Part shown: one piece after another, positions 50,959-60,175 of the stretch
How positions within the stretch are numbered: position 1 is the first letter of the stretch
Layout: every line of letters begins with the position of its first letter
Source: CAKZNE01 sp963976435
Lineage (GTDB): Bacteria > Bacteroidota > Bacteroidia > Flavobacteriales > Schleiferiaceae
NCBI GenBank assembly: GCA_963976435.1
Contig: CAXBKQ010000013.1
Span: forward strand, 1-64,000
Reading direction: 5' to 3'
DNA: 64,000 nucleotides
Notes under the pieces: model-generated
Seen by the model: the letters and a program-made list of their open reading frames with translations, nothing else
Told to the model about the DNA's origin: nothing
Database searches by the model: none
Program-made: the position numbers and the translations under genes

Positions 50959-51972
50959 ATGCTTGAAAAAAAGTTTAAAATAAATGGTAATGAGCTGTTG
51001 TTCAGTGATATAAATTTGAAAAAAAATCCAATATATTCTGAGCTTGCTACTTTTCTTAGCCAATTTCACAATTCAGATCCCTTTTTTGAATTGAGTTCAT
51101 CAGGCTCTACTGGTACTCCAAAAACCATTCGAATCAAGAAGGAGTTTATGAAGGTTTCTGCCCAAAAGACTTTAAACTTTCTGGAGATTGAAAAAGGTGC
51201 TAAGGTTTTGTTATGCCTACCTATGGATAAAATTGGTGGGATAATGATTTTAGTACGATGGCTTGTGGCGGATTTAGATTTATACCTTACTAATCCAAAA
51301 GCAAATCCTTTACTGGAATTTGATGAGGATTTCGAGCTCTGCTCTATGGTTCCCTACCAAGCAGAGAAAAGCTTGGCAAATCTTGGGCAAGTGAGGAAAT
51401 TAATAATTGGGGGAGCAGCGGTAAGTCCGCATTTGGAGGAAAAATTGTCGAAAATTAATGTAGAATCCTATCATAGCTTTGGGATGTCGGAAACTATTTC
51501 ACACATAGCACTAAGAAGAATTGGTAGCGATTTAAATTTTAAATGCCTTGAAGGAATTGAAATTTCTGTTGACCAAAATTCTTGCCTTATTATTAGCTCA
51601 GAAGATATCGGTTTAAAGGGTTTAAAGACAAATGATGTTGTTGAAATTAAGCAAGGAAATGAATTTAGATGGAAAGGGAGAATTGACAATGTGATTAATA
51701 GTGCAGGTTTAAAATTCTACCCTGAGGAAATTGAGTCAAAAATTGGGGATTTGCCAGTTGAGTATTTTATTGCTGGAAAAGAAGACAGTGAACTAGGCGA
51801 AAAAATTATTTTAGTTCTGGAGTCTGATTCGAAAGTAGATTTTGATTTCCCTCAACTTAGCAAATATGAAAAACCTAAAGAGATTTATCATTTACCGGTA
51901 TTTATAAGAACAAAAACAGGTAAAATAAAAAGAGAGGAAATATTAAAAGCCCTATTCGAAATTAATCCCTAA
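50959..51972 (+). CDS. menE: o-Succinylbenzoate-CoA ligase
   Basis: A 337-residue AMP-binding adenylate-forming enzyme activating o-succinylbenzoate to its CoA ester. The start is uncertain: TTG at 50953 and ATG at 50959 are two codons apart; I use the ATG. The motif SSGSTGTPKTI is near 48-58, then YHSFGMSETISHIA near 172-185, GRIDNVINSAG near 237-247 and TKTGKIKREEI near the end. The N-terminal part is shorter than in most MenE. It continues the men group on the far side of the TonB gene. Confidence 0.92.
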   Translation: MLEKKFKINGNELLFSDINLKKNPIYSELATFLSQFHNSDPFFELSSSGSTGTPKTIRIKKEFMKVSAQKTLNFLEIEKGAKVLLCLPMDKIGGIMILVRWLVADLDLYLTNPKANPLLEFDEDFELCSMVPYQAEKSLANLGQVRKLIIGGAAVSPHLEEKLSKINVESYHSFGMSETISHIALRRIGSDLNFKCLEGIEISVDQNSCLIISSEDIGLKGLKTNDVVEIKQGNEFRWKGRIDNVINSAGLKFYPEEIESKIGDLPVEYFIAGKEDSELGEKIILVLESDSKVDFDFPQLSKYEKPKEIYHLPVFIRTKTGKIKREEILKALFEINP

Positions 51973-52012
51973 TTCAAAATCAATTCTTATTTTGCTTCAT
52001 ATAAGCTAGACC

Positions 52013-52876
52013 ATGGATAACCAAGCTGTTGAAAATTACAATTGCAAAAGCTGCGGCCAGCAATTTGAAGGAAATTATTGCCCAAGTTGTGGGCAAAAAA
52101 AAATAGTTAACCGCTTAGTTTTAAAAGACAGCGTCCGCCATTTGTTTGGTGTAATGGTAAACTTTGAGCGTGGCTTGTGGCATAGCAGTATATTGATGTT
52201 TAAAAACCCGGCCAAGGTTATCAATGACTATATCAATGGTATTACCAAACCTTATATCCATCCCTTTAGATATTTATTTCTTTGGCTTACAATCCAAATA
52301 TTTTTAATGTTCAGCACGGGCCTGTTTGATATGATTCAGAGTCAGATGGCCCTTGAATTACAAGCCCAACAGCAGGATAGTGAATTTCAATTAGCGGTAA
52401 ATCAGGCTATTCGAAAGTATATGCAAATCTTTTTTGTTTTGAGTATTCCTTTTCTGGCTTGGGGTACACGACTTTTATTTAGAAAAAAAAGGCTCAATTT
52501 CGCCGAACACCTAGTGGTGAATTCCTTTGGCTATGGAACCACACTTTTAATGTCTACTTTAATTCTTCCACTTTACTTTTTCGTAGGCGACAATTTGATG
52601 AAAATTCAAATGCTGAGCCTAATTTTGAATATCGCTATCCATGCTTATATATATAAGCGAGTTTTTGAAGAAAGAATAATACCTACCATTCTAAAATCCA
52701 TTATGGCCGTAGTATTTTGGCTCATCGGATTTTGCTTGAATATGATCCTCTTCTTCATTTTCTATATAATCTACCTGATAATATACAACCCAGATTTATT
52801 AAAATCTGCAGCCAATAAAACCAGCACAGCGGCCCTTAGTCCAGAGCTAATGTCATTTTGGTCTCAGCTAATCTAA
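52013..52876 (+). CDS. DUF3667 membrane protein with a zinc ribbon
   Basis: A 287-residue protein. A zinc ribbon at 10-30 (CKSCGQ...CPSCGQK) is followed by HLFGVMVNFERGLWHSS, the DUF3667 signature, and about five membrane segments. Function is unknown. It lies 40 bases downstream of menE on the same strand. The 3' end overlaps the convergent MBL-fold gene by 41 bases. Confidence 0.9.
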   Translation: MDNQAVENYNCKSCGQQFEGNYCPSCGQKKIVNRLVLKDSVRHLFGVMVNFERGLWHSSILMFKNPAKVINDYINGITKPYIHPFRYLFLWLTIQIFLMFSTGLFDMIQSQMALELQAQQQDSEFQLAVNQAIRKYMQIFFVLSIPFLAWGTRLLFRKKRLNFAEHLVVNSFGYGTTLLMSTLILPLYFFVGDNLMKIQMLSLILNIAIHAYIYKRVFEERIIPTILKSIMAVVFWLIGFCLNMILFFIFYIIYLIIYNPDLLKSAANKTSTAALSPELMSFWSQLI

Positions 52877-53804
52877 ATCCATTTTCCAATACCGAATTGC
52901 GATGATCTTTACTCCAAAGCATAGGGTTACTATGGTTAAAATGAATGAAATGGATTTTTGATTTTTCATCAGAGGAAAGTCCGGAAAATAAACTCATGCT
53001 TTCCGAAATAAATGGATGAGGTACCAAGCTCATATCTCTTCCAGCCAATTCCCCATCTCCATAAAAAGTACCATCAAGAAGGGCGAAATCTACTTTGCTA
53101 ATTTCATTTGAAATGTCTTTTCCCCATTTTTCCCATTTGTCAATATCCGGGATAAACAAAACTGATTTTGATGGGCCGAATATTCTAAACCCAACCGTTT
53201 CCGAATATTCATCACGATGAGGAACTTTAATCGCTTCCACCGAACAATTTTTGCTTAACCGAATGTTTGTACCAGTGTCAATAGGCTGGATATTTATGTT
53301 TTTATGACTGAGGAGCTGATCCCAGGGTCCATTATTGCTAAGGAATTCTTTCATTCTGGGCATGGCAAAAACCTGAACATCTTTGGCTCCAAGAGCTTCA
53401 TGCCCTAATTGCATAAGTCCAGTATAATGTCCAATATGAGCATGACTTAAGAATATTCCATCTGGAACATCCTTGTCAAGGTAAGCGGAAAAGTCTTGAG
53501 CAAGTCGCCATTGTTCTCTAAATGCCGGGCTGGCTTCAAAGATCCATATTTTATGACTTTCATGGTCGATAAGAGCTAAACTTGTTGGCTGTTCCCCTTT
53601 AACCTGATTTGAATAAAATTTTTGACAACATTCTTTCCTACAGGAAATTTGAGGGTAACCAGCATCCTGAGCAATTCCTAGAACAAGTAATTCCACCTTG
53701 GCTAGTTCAGAATTCCCCTCTTGTTTGAATTTTTGATTTTGCTCACTACAGCTTAGAATAAGCAGGGTGAAAGAAAATAGAAGGGCATTTTTAAAAAACT
53801 TCAT
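52836..53804 (-). CDS. MBL-fold hydrolase lipoprotein (PqqB-like)
   Basis: A 322-residue exported metallo-beta-lactamase-fold protein with a lipobox LILSC (Cys19). The metal-binding motif is the variant LSHAHIGHYTGL near 127-138 (HxHxGH), with a downstream HRDEYSETVG and LLDGTFYGD. PqqB-like sequences such as LGIAQDAGYPQISC near 43-56 are seen; PqqB helps pyrroloquinoline-quinone synthesis, but no other pqq genes are present, so the substrate is unknown. The last 41 bases overlap the convergent DUF3667 gene. Confidence 0.88.
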   Translation of the reverse strand: MKFFKNALLFSFTLLILSCSEQNQKFKQEGNSELAKVELLVLGIAQDAGYPQISCRKECCQKFYSNQVKGEQPTSLALIDHESHKIWIFEASPAFREQWRLAQDFSAYLDKDVPDGIFLSHAHIGHYTGLMQLGHEALGAKDVQVFAMPRMKEFLSNNGPWDQLLSHKNINIQPIDTGTNIRLSKNCSVEAIKVPHRDEYSETVGFRIFGPSKSVLFIPDIDKWEKWGKDISNEISKVDFALLDGTFYGDGELAGRDMSLVPHPFISESMSLFSGLSSDEKSKIHFIHFNHSNPMLWSKDHRNSVLENGFRLAETKMTLALD

Positions 53805-53958
53805 ATTTGTATTTTATCAACAAATTAATTTTTTACTAGGCTGAATGGATTCACAATTTAATCGATATAAATTCAATGGCTTAAACTAATGAAAGAAGCA
53901 CTTTACTAAACCGATTTAAATGATTTTAGGCTTATCCCTTTTTTAGAATATAAATCTC

Positions 53959-53966
53959 TAAATTTG
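53959..53966 (+). promoter_or_regulatory. Candidate -7 box for the 740-aa T9SS protein
   Basis: TAAATTTG matches TAnnTTTG exactly, 22 bases before the ATG at 53989. Confidence 0.45.
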
Positions 53967-53988
53967 TGTTTCACCCGGTATCAATTAT

Positions 53989-56211
53989 ATGTCTAATAGC
54001 TTGTTTAAGTGTTTGTTATTTTGTGTTTTGGCCTTATTTCCTTTGTTGGCTATTTCACAAAACATCACGGTAAATAACAATGCTCCTTATAATGATCCTA
54101 TTTGGCTGGTAAAAAATGTATTGGTAGATGCTCAAAATGCCATTTTACCGGCCTACAATCCTCCTTTTTCGGGAATAACCCTAGTTCAGCCGGCTAGTAC
54201 TCAAGTGGGATTTTTTGATGCAAGTGGAACTAATTTTCCTTTAGATAGCGGAATTGTAATGTCTACAGCAGAAATTAATGTTGCAGTACCGAATGCCAGT
54301 TATATCAATCCAAATATTGCGAGGCCAGATACGCATCTTGATGGGGTATTAAGTGTTCTAGGCTTAGGGTCACAAACCTTATTTGATAAATCGGTAATTG
54401 AATTTTCTTTTGTGGCTGTTTCAGATTCTGTGGAATTCGAATACATTTTCGCCTCCAATGAATACAGTAATTATACATGTTCAAATTTTAATGATGTATT
54501 CGGATTTTTCCTTACTGGGCATGGTATAAATGGGGTTCCAAGTATGTCAACTGTAAATATTGCTAGGATTCCAAATACCACCGTACCAGTGGCTATTAAT
54601 ACCTTAAACGGTGGTGCGCCAACAGGAGGAAATACTGCTTCAAATTGTCTTACAGCCAATCCAAATTATGTAGCCCATTCCTCCTATTTTATTAATAATC
54701 CATCTTTAAATGCTATTGGTTTTAATGGCTATACTCAGGTTTTAAAGGCAAGAGCATCTGTTATTTGCGGTAATGTTTACCATATTAAACTGGCTATTAC
54801 CGATGTGGTAGATGGAGCATTAAACTCGGCAGTATTTTTAGGTGCCAAAAGTTTTAAAGTCCCGAAATATTCCTTTACTCCGGTTCCAAACTCTGCTAAT
54901 ACCTTTGTAGATACTATGGCCGTAGAAGGTTGTTCACCAACTCCTCTTGTTATAAAAAAATCAGGAGGACTTATTGGAAAAAGTATTGGTGTAGCGATTT
55001 CTAAAAGCGGAACGGCAATAGAAGGTATAGATTACCAAAGCATTACAGATAGCATTTGGATGCCAGCTTCGGTAGATGAAGACACCATTTTCATTTATGC
55101 CATAAATGATGGTCTTACAGAGGCTCCAGAAAAAATAATTTTTGATTTCGACCTGCACCTGGCAAATTGCCCAGTAGTACCCACAAGTGCTGAACTTTAT
55201 ATTAGAGATAAATCTTTTATTTCTACTAGTGTCCTTAGTTTGAGTAATTCGGATACGCTAGAATGCCCAAATGATTCTATTCTAATTCACGTAGATGTTA
55301 CAGGTGGGGATGGCGATACTTTGTGGGCTTGGGCTGATATTCCAGGTTTAAATCACCCAGACCGCTACGTGTCTCCAACTGTAAATACCACCTATTATTT
55401 ATATGCTACAGATGAATGCCGAACGGATACGGTTTGGGATAGTATTACCATTTATGCACCTATTTTAAATCCTTTGTCTGTAAACCATCAAGAATTTATG
55501 GTTTGCGATGGCGAGTCGGTAAGTATACCAGCCGATTTTAGCGGCGGAAAGGCTCCCTATAATATTCAATGGTTTAATGGTTCTACCCTGGATACTGTTT
55601 TGATCTTTCCAAGAAGTGATACCAATTGGGTTACCTATGGAGTTAGTGATGCATGTGGGAGTTTTATTAGTGATTCTGTCCTAGTTTATTTGGATTCTGC
55701 AAGTCGGCCCTTTATCCATCATGAGATAGATTTTGGAGATCCCTTAAATGTGGAGTTATTTGCAGATAATATCCCGAGAATTAGTTACCATTGGGATTTT
55801 GGAGATGGTGATTCCTCCACCCTTAAAAACCCCGTTCACCGGTATTCCAATGCTGGAACATATGATGTAACTCTAACTGTTATTAGCACAGATGGATGTA
55901 CAAAGCAGATTACAAGAACAATTGAAGTTGAGGATATTTATGAGCTTTATATACCCAATTCCTTCACTCCAAATGGGGATGGTTTAAATGAGTATTTCAA
56001 AATTTATGGTACCGGAGTAGAGGAGTATGATATTATGATTTTTAATCGTTGGGGTGCCAAAGTTTTCCATTCTCAAGATCTTGAAGAACCTTGGGATGCT
56101 AATTTTAATGGGCAAAAGGTCCATCAAGGAAGCTATGCTTACACCATTAAAATTAAGACCACATTTGGTGGCCATAGAGTAAGAAAAGGGGTGGTTAATG
56201 TTTTCTATTAA
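53989..56211 (+). CDS. Secreted choice-of-anchor-L / PKD protein with T9SS type B sorting domain
   Basis: A 740-residue T9SS substrate. Signal peptide about 1-23; a choice-of-anchor-L domain (about 40-280; GIVMSTAEIN, FEYIFASNEYSN); a Calx-beta-like region near 310-405; SprB-type repeats near 410-590; a PKD domain (about 600-645; YHWDFGDGDSS); and the gliding-motility/type B C-terminal domain (about 650-740; YIPNSFTPNGDGLNEY, FNRWGAKVF). It would be exported through the outer membrane and attached or released. Adhesin or surface-structure roles are typical, but unknown here. A promoter-like box is at 53959. Confidence 0.93.
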   Translation: MSNSLFKCLLFCVLALFPLLAISQNITVNNNAPYNDPIWLVKNVLVDAQNAILPAYNPPFSGITLVQPASTQVGFFDASGTNFPLDSGIVMSTAEINVAVPNASYINPNIARPDTHLDGVLSVLGLGSQTLFDKSVIEFSFVAVSDSVEFEYIFASNEYSNYTCSNFNDVFGFFLTGHGINGVPSMSTVNIARIPNTTVPVAINTLNGGAPTGGNTASNCLTANPNYVAHSSYFINNPSLNAIGFNGYTQVLKARASVICGNVYHIKLAITDVVDGALNSAVFLGAKSFKVPKYSFTPVPNSANTFVDTMAVEGCSPTPLVIKKSGGLIGKSIGVAISKSGTAIEGIDYQSITDSIWMPASVDEDTIFIYAINDGLTEAPEKIIFDFDLHLANCPVVPTSAELYIRDKSFISTSVLSLSNSDTLECPNDSILIHVDVTGGDGDTLWAWADIPGLNHPDRYVSPTVNTTYYLYATDECRTDTVWDSITIYAPILNPLSVNHQEFMVCDGESVSIPADFSGGKAPYNIQWFNGSTLDTVLIFPRSDTNWVTYGVSDACGSFISDSVLVYLDSASRPFIHHEIDFGDPLNVELFADNIPRISYHWDFGDGDSSTLKNPVHRYSNAGTYDVTLTVISTDGCTKQITRTIEVEDIYELYIPNSFTPNGDGLNEYFKIYGTGVEEYDIMIFNRWGAKVFHSQDLEEPWDANFNGQKVHQGSYAYTIKIKTTFGGHRVRKGVVNVFY

Positions 56212-56294
56212 AAATAGGAATTAAAAGATTTTCTCATTTTATTAGTTTCCTAATTGTACATTTCCCCATTCGTTAAATTTTTCATTTCAGTTTT

Positions 56295-57230
56295 TTGAAA
56301 AGCTATTTCCAAATATTGGGACTTCAAGAAGGAGCGAGCCAAGATGATATAAAAAAGGCATATCGAAAATTGGCTCTAAAATATCATCCTGATGTAAATC
56401 CGGGGCAGCAAGCCAAAGTAAAATTTCTTAAAATAGTTGAAGCCTACGAATTTCTTAGCCAGCAAACTATATCCAATTCTAGTAGGAAACTAAAGCAAAA
56501 GGATTTAGAAAAAATTAGGGATTTGGCAAAGCGAGCTGCTGAATATGAAGCCAAAAAAAGAAAGTATGAAAGGGCCAAAAAAATAAAAGAAAAGAAGGAA
56601 AAAGAACAAGCCAGACAATATACCCTTGGCTTTTATACTTTAATCGGAATTATCATTGCATTTTTTTCAATTAGGGCCGCTTATAAATGGTATCATCAAA
56701 TGATTATAGATCGAGACCCTGTTGTAAGTACCGCAATGGTTGTGGGAATAGGCCAGAATAGGATGGTATATGAATTTCAGGTGGGAGACCATTATTATGA
56801 AGATGATATGTATGTGAGTGGTTCTGGATTGGAGATGCGCAGTGATAATGGCTTTCCTTTAAAAATAGGTGATGAATTTGAGGTGACCTATAACCGAAAT
56901 AAACCCAATTATAATAAATTGAATTTCGAAAGAGTATCTACCGAGGTGATGAATAGATATCTTTTTATGACATCTAATAAGTTTAGAGAGATATTCCAAG
57001 AGGAATGGAAGGACTATTCGGATTCTGAAATAAAGCGAAGTTCAGATTGTTTAACTCTTTTGATTTTTGACAAATACCAGTATGAAGGAATACGCAAAGT
57101 CTTTCATTATAATAAATCTATAAGTTCAAATTTCTCCAATAATTCCATAGGCTGGTATTTTTTTACTAGGAAGGAAGAATTCAAAAAAATAAAACTCCAA
57201 TGCGAGGGGATACCTATTGAGGAAGATTAG
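56295..57230 (+). CDS. DnaJ-domain membrane protein
   Basis: A 311-residue protein starting at TTG 56295. A J domain covers 1-60 (KSYFQILGLQEGASQDDIKKAY; YHPDVNPG with the HPD loop at 31-33) followed by a charged coiled-coil stretch (about 60-105), one membrane segment (about 112-128) and a C-terminal extracytoplasmic domain of unknown fold. The HPD motif is intact, so it can stimulate Hsp70. It is not a full DnaJ. The gap to the hisS start is 84 bases. Confidence 0.9.
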   Translation: MKSYFQILGLQEGASQDDIKKAYRKLALKYHPDVNPGQQAKVKFLKIVEAYEFLSQQTISNSSRKLKQKDLEKIRDLAKRAAEYEAKKRKYERAKKIKEKKEKEQARQYTLGFYTLIGIIIAFFSIRAAYKWYHQMIIDRDPVVSTAMVVGIGQNRMVYEFQVGDHYYEDDMYVSGSGLEMRSDNGFPLKIGDEFEVTYNRNKPNYNKLNFERVSTEVMNRYLFMTSNKFREIFQEEWKDYSDSEIKRSSDCLTLLIFDKYQYEGIRKVFHYNKSISSNFSNNSIGWYFFTRKEEFKKIKLQCEGIPIEED

Positions 57231-57314
57231 AAAGTCTAGAATTTTCCAGACCAAGAAATAGGCTTGGATAACGAATCTAATTGCATAATTTTACCGCCTA
57301 TTTCTAATTTGATT

Positions 57315-58640
57315 ATGGCTTTAAAACCCTCATTACCGAAAGGAACAAGAGACTTTTTACCCAAAACCATGCTCATTCGTGAGTATATTTTGGATAATAT
57401 GCGAAATGTCTTCAAAAAATATGGCTTCCTTCCTATAGAAACTCCCGCCATGGAAAATGCTTCCACCCTTACCGGTAAATACGGTGAGGAAGGCGATAGG
57501 CTGATTTTTAAAATTATGCCTAGGGGTGAAAAAGCAAAAGTGGACTCAGATAAAATAAAGGCAAAAGAGGCTTTAAGGTACGATCTTACCGTACCCTTTG
57601 CAAGGTTTGTAGTTCAAAATCAAAATGAAATTGGATTTCCTTTTAAGAGATATCAAATACAACCAGTATGGAGGGCAGAAGCTCCTCAAAGAGGAAGGTT
57701 TAGGGAATTTTACCAATGTGATGCTGATGCCATAGGATCGGACTCTCTTTTGCTGGAGCTTGATTTCATCCAGATTTATCGTGAGGTTTTTGAAACTCTA
57801 AATCTGAAAGTTCAAATTAAAATCAACAACCGAAAACTATTAGCAGGTTTTGCAGAGGTTTTTGGAATCCAAGATCGCCTTACGGATTTCACTATTTGTT
57901 TGGATAAATTGGATAAAATAGGGGAGGAAGGAGTTGTGGAGGAAATGAAGCAAAAAGGCTTTGAGGAAAAAGCCTTACAGGGTTTTCGACAAATAGCCTC
58001 ATTAAAAGGTAGCAATGCCGAAATATTAAAGCAAATAATTCCAATTCTCCAAAATTCTGAAATAGGAAGAAAAGGAATTGACGAGCTGAACTTTCTAATC
58101 CAGAATATTGATGAAAATTGCCCATTAAGCCTAGATCTAACTTTAGCACGTGGGCTGGATTATTATACAGGGGCTATTTTTGAAGTTGTAAGTGAAGAAG
58201 TGAAAATGGGTTCCATAGGTGGAGGAGGAAGATATGATGATCTTACCAGTATTTTCGGTTTAAAAAATGTTTCAGGTATTGGAATTTCTTTTGGCTTGGA
58301 TAGAATACAACTTGTTTTGGAAGAGCTCGATAGATTGCCAAAATTTGAAAATCAAAGTACCCAAATATTGTTTTTCAATTTTGGAGAGGAACTGGCTCTA
58401 GAATCCTTTAAGTGGGTAAAAGCATTGAGGGCACAAGGAATAAAAGCAGACATTTACCCAGATGTTGCCAAATTCAAAAAGCAAATCGCCTATGCTTCTA
58501 ATAGAGGTGTATCCTTTATAGCTTTGATTGAGAAAATGCCCGAAGATGGTGCGGATACCCTTCAAATTAGGAATATGCAAAGCCGTGAGGAGGAGTTCCT
58601 CAATTTAGAACAATTGATTGCAAAATTGAACAACAACTAA
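57315..58640 (+). CDS. hisS: Histidine-tRNA ligase
   Basis: A 441-residue class II synthetase. I use the ATG at 57315, which gives the family start MALKPSLPKGTRDFLP; the TTG at 57264 adds a 17-residue tail unlike HisRS. Motif 1 and 2 residues are present (RYDLTVPFARFV, FKRYQIQPVWRAE, GRFREFYQCDAD), as are the HisA motif (LARGLDYYTGAIFE) and the anticodon-binding domain. Fully typical. It is followed 23 bases later by a histidine ammonia-lyase gene. Confidence 0.97.
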   Translation: MALKPSLPKGTRDFLPKTMLIREYILDNMRNVFKKYGFLPIETPAMENASTLTGKYGEEGDRLIFKIMPRGEKAKVDSDKIKAKEALRYDLTVPFARFVVQNQNEIGFPFKRYQIQPVWRAEAPQRGRFREFYQCDADAIGSDSLLLELDFIQIYREVFETLNLKVQIKINNRKLLAGFAEVFGIQDRLTDFTICLDKLDKIGEEGVVEEMKQKGFEEKALQGFRQIASLKGSNAEILKQIIPILQNSEIGRKGIDELNFLIQNIDENCPLSLDLTLARGLDYYTGAIFEVVSEEVKMGSIGGGGRYDDLTSIFGLKNVSGIGISFGLDRIQLVLEELDRLPKFENQSTQILFFNFGEELALESFKWVKALRAQGIKADIYPDVAKFKKQIAYASNRGVSFIALIEKMPEDGADTLQIRNMQSREEEFLNLEQLIAKLNNN

Positions 58641-58663
58641 TTTTATTGAAAAAATAAGCCGGT

Positions 58664-60157
58664 ATGAAAATCCATCCAAACACTATATCTGTTTCTGAAC
58701 TATTTCATCAATTTTACTCTGAAGATAGACTTTCACTTTCCGAAGAATCGAGAGATAGAATTATTAAGTGTAGACAATATTTAGATGATAAAATTACCAA
58801 AGCTGAAAAGCCTATTTACGGCATTAATACTGGTTTTGGTTCTCTGTATAATATTAGTATAAATGAGCAAGATTTATCAGAGCTTCAAGAGAATTTGGTA
58901 AAATCCCATGCCTGTGGAACAGGTGCTGAGCTACCTTGTGATATTGTAAGAATGATGCTACTCTTAAAGATTAGGTCTTTGTCCTATGGTCATTCTGGAA
59001 TAAGCTTAGAAGTTGTAGAACGGCTGATTTACTTTTATAATAATGACATTTTACCGGTTGTTTACGAACAAGGTTCATTAGGAGCATCTGGTGATTTAGC
59101 CCCATTGGCCCATCTGTCCTTAGCTCTAATTGGTATGGGTGAGGTTTGGCATAAAGGCGTCAGAAAAAGTGCTGAACAATGCTTGAAGGATGAAGGGATA
59201 AAGAGATTAGAGCTGCAATCAAAAGAGGGCCTAGCTTTATTGAATGGAACTCAATTTATGATTTCCTTTGGTGCTATGGCGCTTTTCAAATTGCAAAAGC
59301 TAAGCTATTTGGCAGATTTAATTGGAAGTATTTCCTTAGATGGGTTTGATGGTAGGCCTGAGCCGTTTAATGAGCTAATTCATTTAGCGCGACCTCATAA
59401 TGGACAGCTGCAAACGGCTGCTAGAATTAGGGAGTTTTTGGAGGGAAGTGAATTGATAAGCAAAGAAAAGGTTCATGTTCAAGACCCCTATTCATTTCGA
59501 TGTATGCCCCAAGTACATGGTGCAAGTAAGGATGCTCTTGAATACATATCCAAAGTTTTTACCACAGAAATAAATTCAGTTACCGATAATCCCACCATCT
59601 TCCCAGATGATGATCTAATAATTTCTGGAGGTAATTTTCATGGACAAACCTTGGCTTTAGCGCTTGATCAAATGGCAATTGCTGCTGCTGAATTAGCAAA
59701 TATCTCGGAAAGAAGAACCTATCTTTTGGTAAGCGGGCAGAGAGGTTTACCACCTTTTCTAGTTGCAAACCCTGGATTAAATAGTGGTTTGATGATTGCT
59801 CAATATACGGCAGCTTCTATAGTTAGCCAGAATAAACAATATTGTACTCCTGCATCTGTGGATTCTATTGTATCCTCTAATGGACAAGAAGATCATGTGA
59901 GTATGGGGGCAAATGCAGCAACCAAAGCCTGGAAGGTTATAGAAAATTTAGAAAGTGTTTTGGCAATTGAACTAATTTCAGCATCCCAGGCATTAAAATT
60001 TAGAAAGGAGTCTTCCTCAGAATTTATTCAAACTTTATTAAAGGAATTTAGAAAGGAGGTAGCCTTTATTGAAAATGACAGGATCATTGCTGAAGATATT
60101 AAAAATGCAAAAAGTTTTATTGCCAATTTGGAGCTAGATCCGGAATTGATTTTTTAG
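58664..60157 (+). CDS. hutH: Histidine ammonia-lyase
   Basis: A 497-residue MIO-dependent lyase that converts histidine to urocanate. The MIO-forming Ala141-Ser142-Gly143 is in LGASGDLAPL. The selectivity pair is Ser81-His82 in VKSHACGTG, as in histidine ammonia-lyases (tyrosine enzymes have His-Leu at this place). Start at the ATG at 58664. It lies 23 bases after hisS, the two probably sharing a transcript. The other hut genes are not in the window. Confidence 0.92.
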   Translation: MKIHPNTISVSELFHQFYSEDRLSLSEESRDRIIKCRQYLDDKITKAEKPIYGINTGFGSLYNISINEQDLSELQENLVKSHACGTGAELPCDIVRMMLLLKIRSLSYGHSGISLEVVERLIYFYNNDILPVVYEQGSLGASGDLAPLAHLSLALIGMGEVWHKGVRKSAEQCLKDEGIKRLELQSKEGLALLNGTQFMISFGAMALFKLQKLSYLADLIGSISLDGFDGRPEPFNELIHLARPHNGQLQTAARIREFLEGSELISKEKVHVQDPYSFRCMPQVHGASKDALEYISKVFTTEINSVTDNPTIFPDDDLIISGGNFHGQTLALALDQMAIAAAELANISERRTYLLVSGQRGLPPFLVANPGLNSGLMIAQYTAASIVSQNKQYCTPASVDSIVSSNGQEDHVSMGANAATKAWKVIENLESVLAIELISASQALKFRKESSSEFIQTLLKEFRKEVAFIENDRIIAEDIKNAKSFIANLELDPELIF

Positions 60158-60175
60158 TCGAAATCGAAACTTAGA

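Noticed and set aside
52836..53804. PQQ biosynthesis gene
   Set aside because: Only the fold is PqqB-like; no pqqA, C, D or E is visible.
57264..57314. TTG start of hisS
   Set aside because: Adds 17 residues unlike HisRS; ATG 57315 gives the typical start.
58664..60157. Tyrosine ammonia-lyase of a flexirubin pathway
   Set aside because: The selectivity residues are Ser-His, as in histidine ammonia-lyase, and no flexirubin genes are present.
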